Below, piece after piece: positions 21,746-33,988 of a stretch of 64,000 nt of DNA (its first letter is position 1; every line of letters begins with the position of its first letter). This stretch comes from Terfezia claveryi (taxonomy: Eukaryota; Ascomycota; Pezizomycetes; Pezizales; Pezizaceae). Position numbers and translations under genes: made by a program. The stretch covers positions 620,001-684,000 of the forward strand of contig WHUX01000008.1 of assembly GCA_015179025.1 (NCBI GenBank), given 5' to 3'. The notes below the pieces were generated by a model that saw only the letters and a list, made by a program, of their open reading frames with translations, ran no database searches and was not told the DNA's origin.

Positions 21746-24700
21746 TTCGTTTTTTTTTTTTTTTTTTTTTTTGGGGGGGAAGTATAGTATATTGAGGCTT
21801 AAAAATCCTTCAACCGAAGAAATCCTAGGTTAGGTCAGGCGACTCCGATGAAACTGGGGTATCGTGTACGGCGTTGATGACTCGCGGCACCGTGAAAGAC
21901 TGCGAAGTTGAGATTTAGAGGCTTAACGGCTGCCCTGTCAACGGACGAAGCGGTTCTTGTTGCTTTGCCTATAGCTAGGAGAGTCGATTTATCATCAGAA
22001 AGGTGACTTGTATGGGTCGGGGAAAAATATGAAGGCGTTAGCGCTGCAGCAGTGGTGTCGTTAACAAGCTCCTAGTGTCGGACTTCAGTTGGGTTATGTT
22101 CGTTTCATGCAAGATGATGCAGAGCGACCCCAACTGGTCCCAAGGGGAAGGAAAAAGGCGAAAAACGGCTAGAGCTCGACCTCATGGCCGCCACATATTG
22201 AGCCAGGCGGGGATTATGTCAATGTCTTCTGGGGCTGGAGACTGCTAGCAGGGGTGGCTGGTATGGCTAGAGGAGCAATGAAAAAGCCAACTGGCTACTC
22301 ACCAGTGGCCAATACTGGTGAATGCTGGCTCTCCCAGCAAACATTCGCCTAAATTCTCGTTAGGATGGCACCTTGCTCTGTTTTTACCCGTCGTTTCAGG
22401 CGGGCAGGCGGGCAGGCTCGAACCTACCTCCCGTCCCCTTAGACCTGCACCGCTTCTCGTTGACTTCTAGACTCCTCCTGGCCCTTCCCTTTCTTATGGC
22501 AGAAGCTATAATAGCCCTGACCCGAAGCCCTCTTATAGTATTGATCTAGACTACCTCGGTGCTGTAATCCAGTGGAGGCGAGTTACGTAGGTACCGCAAA
22601 TTGAGCTTGAGTCCTGAGGCTTGATTGACGATCTTCTGGGCATGGGAGTCAAATTAAAAAAAATCGACAGTCCTCTAGCTTAATAGACGGGATTAACAGA
22701 AGGCAGAACACAAGGCGGCAGAGCGGGTAGGTATAAAATCAGGCACTTTCCAAGTGTTGCGGTTGGAATGTAAGTGGTCACTGAGTTTGCCAGTCGAGTG
22801 TCACACAGAAGCAGGCAGTCCCGGAAGCAAGGTACTTCACAAGTGATGGTGCCGCTTTATATGGGGCTAAAATCAACCTCTCATCTACTAATAAATCGAT
22901 CCTGTTCCAGCTAGGCACGAGACGAGAACAGGTAAAAACCGGTCCTAAGACAAGTATCTATGGTAAAACACCTGCGCTACTCACCCAAGCTCGCCTACGA
23001 GGGGCTTGTGCCAACCAGACTACAAGCCCGCTACGAATAAATTTAGGGTCAGATCTGTTGGAATTCTGGCAACCAGAAGCAAAAGTGCCAAGTCTATATA
23101 TTCTGGAATTTACCCTGGCACTGCGAGGCTTGGCATGTGGTCAACCATTTAGGAATGTTATGTTGTCGTATGCTATTATTCCCGCAATATTCTGTAACAT
23201 TTCCTGGGAGTATCAGAGGGCAGATGTCAAAAAGTTGGAATCTCTGCAGAATAATTGTGAAAGGGTCGAAAATGTGTCGTTCCTTACGGGATTTCACAAG
23301 TCACAGTTATTCGTAGCAAATTTGAGCCAATCCCCGTTACCCTGAGATCGCCCTATGCACAAGAAAAAATACACATGTCTGCATTATAACTAGAGCAGGC
23401 TTGCTTTTTCCGGAGACTCTTATCCGTCTATAGAGAATTCCCGCCCATCACCAAAATACTAGTAGAGGGGAATAGCAGCTTAAATCTACCGGCTGTGGTG
23501 CACGCGGCTTTTGTAACCCTAACCAAAAAGATATATGCCTGTAGCTTTTATTGAGCAAGCGTCCTCTCCTGATATAAGCTAATGTCCGTTATTGCCGCTA
23601 CTACACAACAGCTAGCTGGAAAGAGCACATATTAATAGCAAATATAGGACCGGCGAAAGATCCCGAGACAACACACATGCTTACCTAGGTAGCTGTGCAC
23701 TAAGAACCATGAATATAATGCTCTGCTTGAATTAGTTGTCTTGATTTAATCGTAGGATCTAGCCTGTAAATTGGTAGAGATAGCCTGGGCATTTATGGGA
23801 CTTGACTTCAAGGCAGTATTTTTTCGTATACGTAGATACAACTATTTTACTCTGAGGTATGTCAGGCAAGCTTGAGGCTCAGGGACTGACTACTTGAAAT
23901 ACCTAGGTAGTGTGCAATGGAATTGAGATGAATCTCCTTCTCAACCGGTAACCGATTGGCAGTTCGATTGCTGTGACAACTTAAGATTCAGATCCGTAGA
24001 GCATGCTCACAAGTTGATATCGATATGAGCTCTACTTGAGATCAGAGCGTTTATGAAACGCTCATGACCTCATTGCTCACAGATCCAAATAATGGCGTAC
24101 GCAGCTGCATGTCTCGAAACCAGTCGGATATATAGAAGTTCCGTAATAACTTTCGCAGGGGTACTATGCCATAACCAATTCAAGCTTGATATTCGCTATT
24201 ATTATGTAACAGGTGGGTGACTGTGCACATGCAACTTTATGAACCCCGGTACGGTATGGATGCCGCCCAAACTGGCAGCAGCTATATGGAGCCATGCCTA
24301 ATCTAGCAGACTACAGCCCACAGCTCTCCAACATAGACAACTAAGAGATCAAACATACTCTACTACCAATTCAATTGAGTACAAGTAAAATGATGTAGGA
24401 AGTAGGTTGAACAACAGTAAAGAATAGATCATTCCAATTCCTTATATCCAGGGTCTTTCTTTTTCCTACACCATTACTCGTATTGATTGAATCTGACGAG
24501 AGACTGACAAAGGAGATTTGCACAGCTAATACTCTTGCTTTCATAATAGCCTAGCTGAGGCTCAGTATAGGAAATAGACTGACCATTATCATAATCGTGA
24601 TGGCAAGCTCTGTGTTTAATTGCATACCCTTCAGTGCTCGGAATGTTGTGTTGTGGATAAATATTAATCTTCTCGTACGAAAAAAATTGCTAACACTTAC

Positions 24701-25794
24701 CACCGCTGACCATACAACGGGGGCCTTAGACCTCCAATCTCACCTTACGGCCCAGCTAACAATTTACTTCACCAACCGCCTCCACCTCCTTACAGTCCTA
24801 GGTCGGTGGCTTTGTTTAGGTGCCAAGGTAAGACTGCTCATAGGCTGGGAAAGGTATATATGGACAGGACGCAGGCTCCTGTTGAGATATTGGAAAGGTA
24901 GACTGAGGAGATTTCTGTGTTGGTCAAGGAGGGATATACAGCTATGTAGCCAAAAAAATATCATACCCTACCCTGCATAAAGAGGCCCAAACAATGCATA
25001 TTGGAGGATTTTGTATGGGTTCAGGAGTATAGCATTCAATACATCTAATGCCGTATGTGTCACCGAACTGAAGAATAGATGGGTTAAAATTCGACGCAGA
25101 GTAGATTGAAGGCCATTTACCATCTATCTAATTTACATAGAAAACATCAGCGAGCTTGCTGAAGATCTATAGTACAGTACATACCTAATATGAAGTAGCT
25201 ATTTACATAGTAGTATACATACATATTTTTATAAAAAGAAAAATCTCATCTTATATTCTGTATAAATACTTAGCCTATCATGGGCACGAGTAACACGACG
25301 AAGCTGTTCAAAAACCACATACTATAACTCAGGTAGTTTTGAGAGCTGCACATATACTTTTTTTTTATTTTATTTTTCTTTACATTATTGCTCACATATA
25401 GCTGAAGGCCATGGTGAGGTCTGTCTATATCTTCGCTCCACACCACTGTACAAAGAAGGGAGAGGATTCTTCAAATAGGCTCCATGGTAAACGGCTCTCT
25501 CTGGATAGCACAAGCACGGTAAATGGCGACTACCCCCTCCGCACTCAACATAAGCTCTTCCCCCCAGCGATTTAGTATATAGCGCTTGTGGCTTGTGACT
25601 TTCTGCTCAACCGTCATGGCTTCCAGACTATGGCCAGGACCATCTCGAAACTAGCACACAGGCTGGTAAGTGACCTTGCTCAAAGGTCATATACTTAAGT
25701 ATTAATGCGATTCCTACGATCCTATTACTGACCTTTGCATTTCTTATATCAATATATTCTGTTTGGATGTCGGACGCATTTAACACAATTAACC
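21746..25794. other. Gene-poor stretch of about 4 kb
   Basis: No gene is supportable. Short frames at 23058-23345 and 24597-24980 show no domain and no flanking exons. The motif TTGTGCCAACCAGACTA lies at 23006-23022. A short tandem repeat of gcctgcccg-type words is at 22400-22420. AT-rich sequence with TATA-like words at 25190-25390 precedes the transcription-factor gene. Confidence 0.6.
23006..23022 (-). repeat. Inverted copy of TAGTCTGGTTGGCACAA
   Basis: Exact reverse complement of the 17-bp word at 16207-16223. No mate in opposite orientation lies close enough to define an element. The copies at 16207 (+) and 23006 (-) face each other across 6.8 kb, which includes two housekeeping genes, so they are unlikely to be ends of one transposon. 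Confidence 0.6.
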
Positions 25795-28118
25795 ATGTCA
25801 ACAGACTTCAACCCTTTTACAGCGCTATTTACAACTTCCGAGCTCTCACTGAGCCGCGCGCTGAACTCACTACTACCTCCTTCGGTGAGGGCTGCAGAGA
25901 TACCTTCTTTCAAGCCGAAATCCGAGTTAGGGCCCGATGGCCACCATAGCAATGGCGAGGGTGGTAGTATGATATCCCTCAAACTCTTCAATGTGACACA
26001 TCTTCCCCCGCGAGAGATAATAAAGAGGCTTGCAACAACGTTAAACTCGACCCTGGGAATAACTTTCTTCATCGTCGAGCCACCAGCGGAGGTGGAGAAT
26101 TTGGTTGACAGACTTTATTCACACTGTGACCATTACAATTTGGCTCGACGGCAACAGAAAGCAAATGGCCTCTCAATGGCGGCTAAGGGGCTGCCACAGC
26201 CGCCTACCACCAGCGAAATCTGCGAAATTCTGGCCATGGCAGCTGTTGGCTCGCAATATGACAGGCAGGCATCCGCCTCACTAAGACAGGCTTGTTTCCA
26301 TAGCGCTCGCTTTGGCCTCGACGACGCAATTGAGGAGGCGGAGGAGGCAGATGCAGGGGATGAGGTGCGCTATCGGGTGTTAAGGTTATTGACTTTACTA
26401 GCCATATACCAAATTCTTGAAAAGCGTGGGAGTTGTTGGCGGTATATCGGTACTTCTCTTCAACCTCCCCTCCCTGACTCATATCTCGGGTATTTTTTTG
26501 GGGGGGTGAATCAGTAGATGAGGCAAATCTCGTACTAATGTGTGAGAATATCAGGCACTGCCCTTTCAATTGCAAGAACGAGAGGTCTTGATCAATATGA
26601 GGGAGTGACGGCTAGCCTCTTCCACCTGCGGATGAGGAAATTGTGGAGAACACTAGTTTGCCTTGAAAGGTACAATGGCACATTGGTTCTTTTTTGGGGC
26701 CATGCTGTAATTTGTAGAGCTGACCGTGAATCGTTTGAACAGTTGGATAGGGGCCACTCTCGGCAACTTACCCACCACCACAATTGATCTCGGGGAACGC
26801 ATCAGGATTGGTGATCCAGTTTTTTGCTATCCTGAGGTCCGCAGCATCACCGACCCCATGTCAAAGGGCCTATCGCAGTACGAAATCACTAACTGCTTTG
26901 TAATTGACCTAGGGTGGTTCGTACCCTGCCTTGGATTCTGCCGAAGGTAGCCTAACCACCCGATCTTTGCAAATCGCGGTTGTTCGTATCGCCATTGTGA
27001 CCGCCGCGATTCAGCGATCCATATATCCACCGGTTAGCGCCACCAGTATAGCCAATACCTCGGTAGATCTTGTAAAGACGCGGGAGCACATGGCAGCTCT
27101 CGAGCAGTGGTTTCAGGCCCTCCCCCATACACTGCGCCTTGGTGCCCTCCTCCCAAGAGGAGCATCAGCACTCGCCGCTCCTACCGTAGACCGAGCCATT
27201 ACATTTGCGGAAAACAGCAGCATGCTCCTTGGTCATTGCCTTTACCTTTCGGGGTTGATGTTGGTGACCCGCCGTATATTCCTGTCTGTTGTCAGCGACT
27301 TGCAGGAAGGGTATGACATCCTCTATCGCGGAGGGGACAAGACATACATTTCCCTCGAGAAAATGGAATGCCTGGGTTATGTCCGCTCATGCCTAATTGC
27401 TGCCAATCTCACGGGGCGCATAATGGGCTTGATGGTCAGTGAGGACAGGCTGGTAAGCAAGTGCTGGCTGGCAATCTATGCAGCTTTCAATGCATGTTTG
27501 CTGCTCTTGTTCCACCTGACCCAACGGAAGCTGTGGTGTGCAGAAGACATTTTATCTTCGCCCGAATTTGGCTTGCCGTTTCAAGGTGAAGTTGACACAG
27601 GGACGGTGGAAGAAAATACACAGAATGCAAGCAAATGTCTTGCAGCATTGGAGTTCTGCGCATCTGGGGGTGACGAGCTTTCGAAATGGTACCTGGAAGT
27701 TTTGGCACCGTTCAGAAAGGCTCTGGGAGAGGAGGGTGAACGCGACCAGGCCAACCAGACGGCTACGTTATCTTCTGATATGTACAATATGCTGGCTGTC
27801 TCTGCGCAATGCGCATTTCGCCCGGAGGAGGCTTCCAGAGCTGCATATGTAGGAGCTGGATATTCCGGAACCGACAGCAGGTATGCGCAAGGTCTACTGG
27901 TGCCGTTACCCAGCATACCTTCGCGAACCCGACCGGGCACCCGCGGTCAGGAACCTACGCAGCGAAACTTGCAGTCAACCCGGCCTGGCAAAGAGGTTGC
28001 ATCCCTCCCCCGACGAGGCGAGGAAATTCCAGAAGATAGGGACACAAAGCGAAGGAGAATAGAGCTGGAGGATCCGACCGACGCAGAGTTGAAAGCGTTC
28101 TTCAAGAGGGTCGCGTGA
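25795..28118 (+). CDS. Fungal transcription factor, MHR domain, no Zn2Cys6 seen
   Basis: Four exons, 25795-26449, 26555-26669, 26743-26836 and 26913-28118, give about 689 aa. The fungal transcription factor middle homology region is clear at about residues 135-270: EICEILAMAAVGSQYD, CFHSARFGLDDAIEEA, LAIYQILEKRGSCWRYIGTA, LSIARTRGLD and KLWRTLVCLESWIGATLG. The C-terminal half is helical, and a basic patch near the end (DTKRRRIELED) could be a nuclear signal. Most proteins with this domain also have an N-terminal Zn2Cys6 cluster. None is visible in the first exon or in the roughly 400 bp upstream, so the protein may be a cofactor-like or truncated member. The frame is open to 25735 (MHFLYQYILF), an alternative start. 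The border of exon 3 (donor GTCCGC) is uncertain. Confidence 0.75.
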
Positions 28119-29528
28119 TGGAAGGATTTTCGTGAATACGGAATCATTCGTCTGGTGCTATGCTGCTTAACATTCGACGGCTTCTAGGTCTAGACACAGG
28201 AAACAACTTATACACGTCAACAGGTATGTGAGAATTACCCTGAACTTCAAACTCCACAAAATCTCTCTGCCCATTCCCCGACACCTGCTTGGTGAGCGAA
28301 AGTTGACGTACGGTTGTCGGTTCCAGAGAGCTCGCAGTACGTTAAGGGATGAGAAGAGGTAGATATCAAGGGCCACAGAGATTTAAAGGGGCCAAACGCA
28401 ACTTGCCGTTTTAACCAATCTTGAGAAAAGCAGCTGGTTGATGTATGTACATATGTATATGCAAACTGTTTTACTTGGTTGTATTGTAATGTATATTGCA
28501 TGAGGCCTGTGGGTGGTGCACCACGATATTTGTTGACTTTGTGGCATTGGGACAATATGAAAAACCGTGGTGGGCTCTGTTGGCTTAGGCTTCTTATAAT
28601 CTGAGAGATACCGGCCGCGCTCTATAAGCAAACAAGCAGTTTGAGAAAGATTGGGGGGATAGGTTGATTACTCAGGGGGCAACATTCGATTCTGGAATCA
28701 AATTAGAATGAACAATAAGGCCACATGGGTGGATTTACATATGTACTCCATACGCCATCAAGTTGGCCAGCCAACATAATGACTGGTTTGGCATCATGGC
28801 TTTCTGGCGTTTTGAGTTTGCAATATGGTAATGATGCACTCACTACTTGGTGAATACTAAATGGTATTTTGCAACGGGATTAAAATATTGACTCACTTAA
28901 GTATTCTCTGCATTCATATCCAGCATAGCTAAGTAAAATATACTTGCTTGTATTGGGCGTGAGGACAGATTCAAAATGAAACCGCCTCTTTCTGCGGGCA
29001 TGATGCAGGTGCATGGCTATAAATCTGACCCACAGTAAATTGATAACTATGCTGCAGTGATACATACTATAATAGGTACCACTGTTATGGACTGAGTAAA
29101 GGTGTTGTAGGATCTAAGTAGATGAATATAACATGTATTATTCCGTACTTTTATTACATTAGTTGTGGTACTGATGATGTTGCATACATACTTCTGTATA
29201 GGCGGCTTATTCAGCGGCATCACCGTATGCTCTACCTAAGTAGATGCCTTCATACCTACCCTCTACATACAACTACATACAAGTACATTGATAACTAAGG
29301 GTGGGCCGGACACCCAACACCCACTTTCAAATAACAGGACGACACGAGCCCGAACCTGGAATTCTGAAAAAGAAAAAAGAGAGAGGGGGAGGGAGAGAAA
29401 GAGAAGGGAGGGAGAGCTTGTAATGATTCAATACGGATACTGCGGAGACACTATTATTTTACAATTCAATATAGTATTGCCTTGCAGCGAAGGAGTCTTG
29501 AACAGAGAAAGAACACAGAGATACAGAG
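28119..29528. other. Intergenic, promoter side of the MDR gene
   Basis: About 1.4 kb without a supportable gene. The last 250 bases before 29529 are AT-rich, then purine-rich (gagagggggagggagagaaa near 29380), which would fit a promoter or leader. No element recognised. Confidence 0.55.
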
Positions 29529-30645
29529 ATGAAGGGTATTCAGATCAAAGAATACCTCAAGGTCAGTCGCTCAGCTGTCCACCTTCCTATCCCACCACCA
29601 CAACCTATCAAGCCCCACTAACCTCCCCTCCCACCTCCCCCTCCCCCCCACACAGTCCCTCGACGGCCTAACCACCACTCCCAACCTCCCACGGCCCACC
29701 CCTAAACCCTCCGAATACCTCATCCGCATCCATGCCAGCGCGCTCAACTTCTTCGACATCCTCCAAGTGCAAGGCCTGTACCAGCACCAGCCACCTTTTC
29801 CCTGGCTCTCCGGCACAGAATTCAGCGGCACCATCCTCGCCACTCCCACCGACCACTCCGACACACGGTTCCAACCTGGCGACCGAGTCTTTGGCGCCGC
29901 GCAGGGCGCATTCGCAGAACTAATCTCCTGCCCTGGCGAATCCCTACTCCCAGTCCCCAATGGGTGGAGCTTCGAGGACGCAGCGGGCATGTACATCACC
30001 GCGCCGACGAGCTACGCAGCGCTGGTTACCCGCGCAAAAATTCTCCCTGGCGAATGGGTCCTTGTGCATGCCGCCGCGGGGGGCGTCGGGCTCAGCGCCG
30101 TACAAGTCGCGAAAGCAAAAGGCGCGATAGTTATCGCTACTGCGGGCTCCCCGCAGAAAATGAAGGTTGCAAAGGCATTTGGTGCGGACCATGCTGTTGA
30201 TTATATGGACAAGGAGTGGCAGGGGAAGGTTTTGGAGATTCTGAAGGCGAATAAGAGAACAGGTGTTGATGTTGTGTTTGACCCTGTTGGGATGGTAAAC
30301 CCCTCGCTGAAAGTTGTAGCGTGGAACGCCCGGATCCTCGTGGTGGGGTTCGCGGGGGGCGTGATTGAGGAGGTTAAGGTGAATAGGGTGTTGCTTAAAA
30401 ATGTTAGCGTGATGGGGATTCATTGGGGCATGTATGCGAGGTTTGAGCCGAGAACCGTGAAGGACGTGTGGAGAGGGTTGTTTGAGTTGATTGATCAGGG
30501 AAAGTTTAGGCCCACTGTCTATACAGATAAGGAGTATGTGGGGCTTGAGAGTGTGAGATTTGCGTTGAAGGCGTTGGGGGGCAGGGAGACATGGGGGAAG
30601 GTGGTGGTGAAGGTGCCCGTAGAGGAGGAGTTGGCGAAGTTGTAG
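29529..30645 (+). CDS. Quinone oxidoreductase-like MDR enzyme
   Basis: Two exons, 29529-29561 and 29656-30645, give about 340 aa, the normal size for the zinc-independent quinone reductase branch of the medium-chain dehydrogenase/reductase superfamily. Visible features: the GroES-like N-terminal half with SALNFFDILQVQGLY and PFPWLSGTEFSG, the Rossmann nucleotide-binding motif AAAGGVGLSAVQVAK, and GSPQKMKVAKAFGADHAVDY after it. No catalytic zinc ligands are present. It is expected to use NADPH to reduce quinones or related alkenals in the cytosol; the real substrate cannot be read from sequence. The 11-codon first exon (MKGIQIKEYLK) is followed by a 94-nt C-rich intron, and the splice joins LK to SLDGL in frame. 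Confidence 0.9.
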
Positions 30646-31367
30646 GTGCAGTGCGCTGTTTGGAAAAGGAGGGGAATTCACTGGTTTTGGATAGGCTGGA
30701 TGGGTAGAAATGTTTTGGGGCATGGAGGGGTGGGATACTATGGACCCATTCGTTCGATTCACTGTGTGCCTGCCATACTGCGATCCTGTTAATGGTTTCC
30801 TTTTTTATTTATACTTTTTCCTGCTTATATCTCTGATGTAATTCTATTTCCAAGTTCAATGAGTTCTAGGTTCAAGTTTCAGGGTAACAGTGCCAGCCAC
30901 ATTGAATGACGCGAGAGTAGTTTCCAGGGCAGCCTATCCCGCCTTTTCCAATCTTTTTAGGCTTAGAGGTAACCTATGGATGTGGATTCACCCCCAGCTG
31001 TGTAAAAACAGATTCGTTATTATTAAAAGTGTATGATCTAGAGCTGTAAAGCTTTTGCCTAAGCTCGGCAATAGATTAATAGATTTGAGTAAAGGTAAGC
31101 ATATTGAAGGTATCAGCCCTAAAGCCTGATTCCCTTGCTCCCAACTCGGTGTGGGAACCTAAATGAACTGGTTGGTTGGATTTTGGGGGGCCCCAAGATC
31201 CAAACCCTCCAACGAAGCCAGAAGAATTGAGAAATCAATAGGTCCAGGGGAAGAGTGGTTGGCTGATTGTTTGCTTTCGACTGGAGGCAACGCCCTCTGA
31301 TGAAATCAAGCTTAAGAAGTACATGTAGAGATAGATGCTCTGCTCTGCCTCTTACTTTTCCTTCAAT

Positions 31368-31398
<31 letters not shown>

Positions 31399-32789
31399 GC
31401 TTCTTTGTAAAGTTTCTGTTCTTGCATCAGAGATGCCTTACTTTGCTTATTCCCTTCCGCCCCTTTGTTTGCTTTTTAACAGATACACAGAAGTTAAGCA
31501 TTATTATTGTTCTGTTGCTTCAACTCAGTGGGGGGTTGGTGAGGATGTGTGTTCCCGGCCCCCCTCCCCCTCCCCCCCCCTTCTCTCTCACCTGAGTAGG
31601 GAAACCAACTATTTAAGAGAGAACCTTTATTTCAGAGGATGTACATGGAAAAAATTATTGGTTTCCTAGAAGTAGATTTGGTAGGAGAAGACTGAGGTAT
31701 TCTGTCTAGATGTAAGATATATAGCTGAGTACAATCATCACTAAGGCGTGGAGGATGGCAGAACCATCATTCGGAGTCACCTCCAGCTCCACAACTGTCC
31801 ATTATCAATACTCATCATCTGTTCCATCCCTCTTTCACGGCTTCCCTATCAACCTCAAAACCACTCATTACATTTATAGTTTCCCCCGAAAAAGGTGAAG
31901 ATATAATAATGGAAAGAAAAAATGTTAAAATAATTCTTCTTCTGCATTCACGACGACCACAACATCCTGTCACTCGACCAACCAACCGGGCCGCATGTCG
32001 AACTAACCCGACATACGCCGATAATCATACTGGCCAACAAAAACAACTCCAGCCCAACTCTAAAATCTCCCACGCAGTTACTCCCCCCGCCCGCACCTAC
32101 TCGCTTAATTGAGCAGAATTCGCAGGATTCAGGGTAACTGGCTCAAGGCGACTCAGGGTACTTTCAACTTCGGTGCTCCTTAAAACTTAGTCATTGCAAA
32201 TTCCCAATCTCGCTCAAAGCTTTCTGACAAGGGCCGGAGCGCGGCTAGTATGTTCTGTGTTTGAACTGTCCCAAATAAATCAAAGCCTACAAGATTTTCT
32301 ATGGAGAAATACTGATTCGCACAATGGATGCTTTAAACATCCATCATGCTAGTATACCCTGAGTTGAAGGCGAATGTGTATCAGTGTTTGATAGTGGCGC
32401 CCCCCCTCTATCCCCGCCTTTTTTTCATATATATGAACACATTTCAAGGAAAAATCGAGTCGAGACCTGATAAAGTATAATGTAAACCTCCAAAAGGTGA
32501 AGTCAGCCAATGAAAGAACAAATTTAAAACTAAAATAATAAGAGTGGACGGTGTGCTTAACGGTTGTCAATATGGAGGCTGATAACTTATCATATGAAGG
32601 AATAGAACAATATATGGAAATACACCCTGATAGAACGCCTAAAATTGAAAGCCCGCATTTTATAGAACAAAAAAATGGAAATGAAGTGAGGTGGCCGTGG
32701 GCAGACCGTTCATAGGCGCGATATCGACGCTCGCTTGCTACAGGAAGTGGGATGATAGAATGCTGGTACGGAGGACCAGTTTATGGGTA
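30646..32789. other. Intergenic, nothing recognised
   Basis: About 2.1 kb between the MDR gene (+) and the 3' end of the Tma23-like gene (-). It contains a T run of about 26 at 31373-31398, C-rich runs near 31560-31580, and AT-rich sequence. No open frame here shows a domain. Confidence 0.6.
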
Positions 32790-33768
32790 TTAGTCTGTTG
32801 ATTTAGATTTAGACTTCGATGTCGGTTTAGGTTTTGCTTTTTCTTTCTTGCCTTTCTTTGAATTCTTTCTCTCCTTCTCTGTCCTGTCCTTGTGCCTTTT
32901 CACCACTACTTGTTCATCAGCTTCTTCACCAGATGACGGCGGCGTGGGTAATGGGGCCTCTTCAGATATTTTTTTCTGCTTCTTTGTATGCGGGGGTGAG
33001 GTAGTCGTTGACGTGACCGTTTCCTCACCCACTGATGTCGATGACTTCGATTTCAGCTTCCCCTTCTCCTTCTCTTGAGCCTTCTTCGCCTTCTTCGCCT
33101 TCTTCTCTTTCTTCGCCCTTCTCTCTAGTCTCCTTAACTCCTTCGCCGCCTTCTCCTCTTTCTGCCTCTTCCTTTGCTCATCTTTCGCCCCTTCCTTCTC
33201 CTGCCTTACCACCTCATCCCCCTCCCTCTTTCTCTTCTTTAACCCCTCTACCTTCTCCACTTCCCCGACAGGTTTAACAGCCACATCCTCCCTTACTACC
33301 CTCTCCACCACCTCCGTCTTCAACTCCCCCAACGTCCCTTCCAACAACCCCCCTTTCACAAACTTAATCCCCTCCACATATCTCCCTTTCCCCATTGAAA
33401 CAACTTGCTTCAACCCAATTCCTCCACTTTTAATTTCCTCCTGAACGACTTGGATCCCGCCATCTTGCGTCTCGGATACCGATAGCGATTTGAGACTGTT
33501 GTCAAATGCGCGCTCCCACCAGTTGTCAGTTTGCGCGACGTGAAGGGATTTTCCGAGGCCGAGAGACTGTTGGATGATAGGGGGTTAGTATTGGGGTGGA
33601 GTAGACATGGGCGGGGATACCAGCATTATTTTTGACAGAGTAGAGAATGGGCTTTTGGTCGTGGCCACGACCGTTGGTCCATTTGAAGGACTCGCGGGTG
33701 AGGTTCTTCAGCGCCATTGAGGCGTATACCTTGATGGTGGTGGGAGGAAGGAGAGCGTAACTAGCCAT
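32790..33768 (-). CDS. TMA23: Tma23-like nucleolar ribosome-biogenesis protein
   Basis: Two exons, about 33768-33637 and 33566-32790, give roughly 302 aa. The conserved core is a glycine-rich, G-patch-like segment (GRGHDQKPIL), then LGLGKSLHVAQTDNWWERAF and DNSLKSLSV, the pattern that defines Tma23. The C-terminal half is extremely Lys/Glu/Arg-rich with several KKxK runs and ends in a basic KPTSKSKSKS tail, as expected for a nucleolar protein. Yeast Tma23 is nucleolar and affects 40S maturation. The intron donor is uncertain: only a weak GTCAAA donor at 33636 keeps the frame, while the better-looking GTATCC site at about 33620 does not. The gene is divergent from Nas2, with 220 bp between start codons. 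Confidence 0.75.
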
Positions 33769-33988
33769 CGTAGGTAGTTTTTGGAGCGTGGAGAAATCTT
33801 GGTCATGAACTAGTACATATTGGGAATAGAATATCATGGGCTATAGGCGACTTTATGCAATGACGACCTTGCTCAAAGCTCCGGGATCTCCCCACCTCAC
33901 AGCCCAGCTCAACCTCATCTCATTGCCCACGCAAAGTTACAAAATCGAACTTAAACTCAAGAAAAAAACCAGAGCAAGGCGATTGTTC
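33769..33988. promoter_or_regulatory. Divergent promoter between Tma23-like and Nas2 genes
   Basis: The start codons of the two genes lie 220 bp apart, facing away from each other. Regulatory sequence for both must therefore lie in this interval or overlap the leaders. I see no clear TATA box. The gccatgat-type and caat-type words present are too common to name as sites. Confidence 0.5.

Noticed and set aside
22395..22450. A gcaggctcgaacctacc stretch that resembles the T-arm of a tRNA on the minus strand
   Set aside because: No 5-bp T stem, D arm or acceptor stem can be drawn; the GC-rich part is a simple tandem of gcctgcccg words.
29571..30762. Long minus-strand frames opposite the MDR gene
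   Set aside because: Shadow frames of a GC-rich coding exon; no domain.
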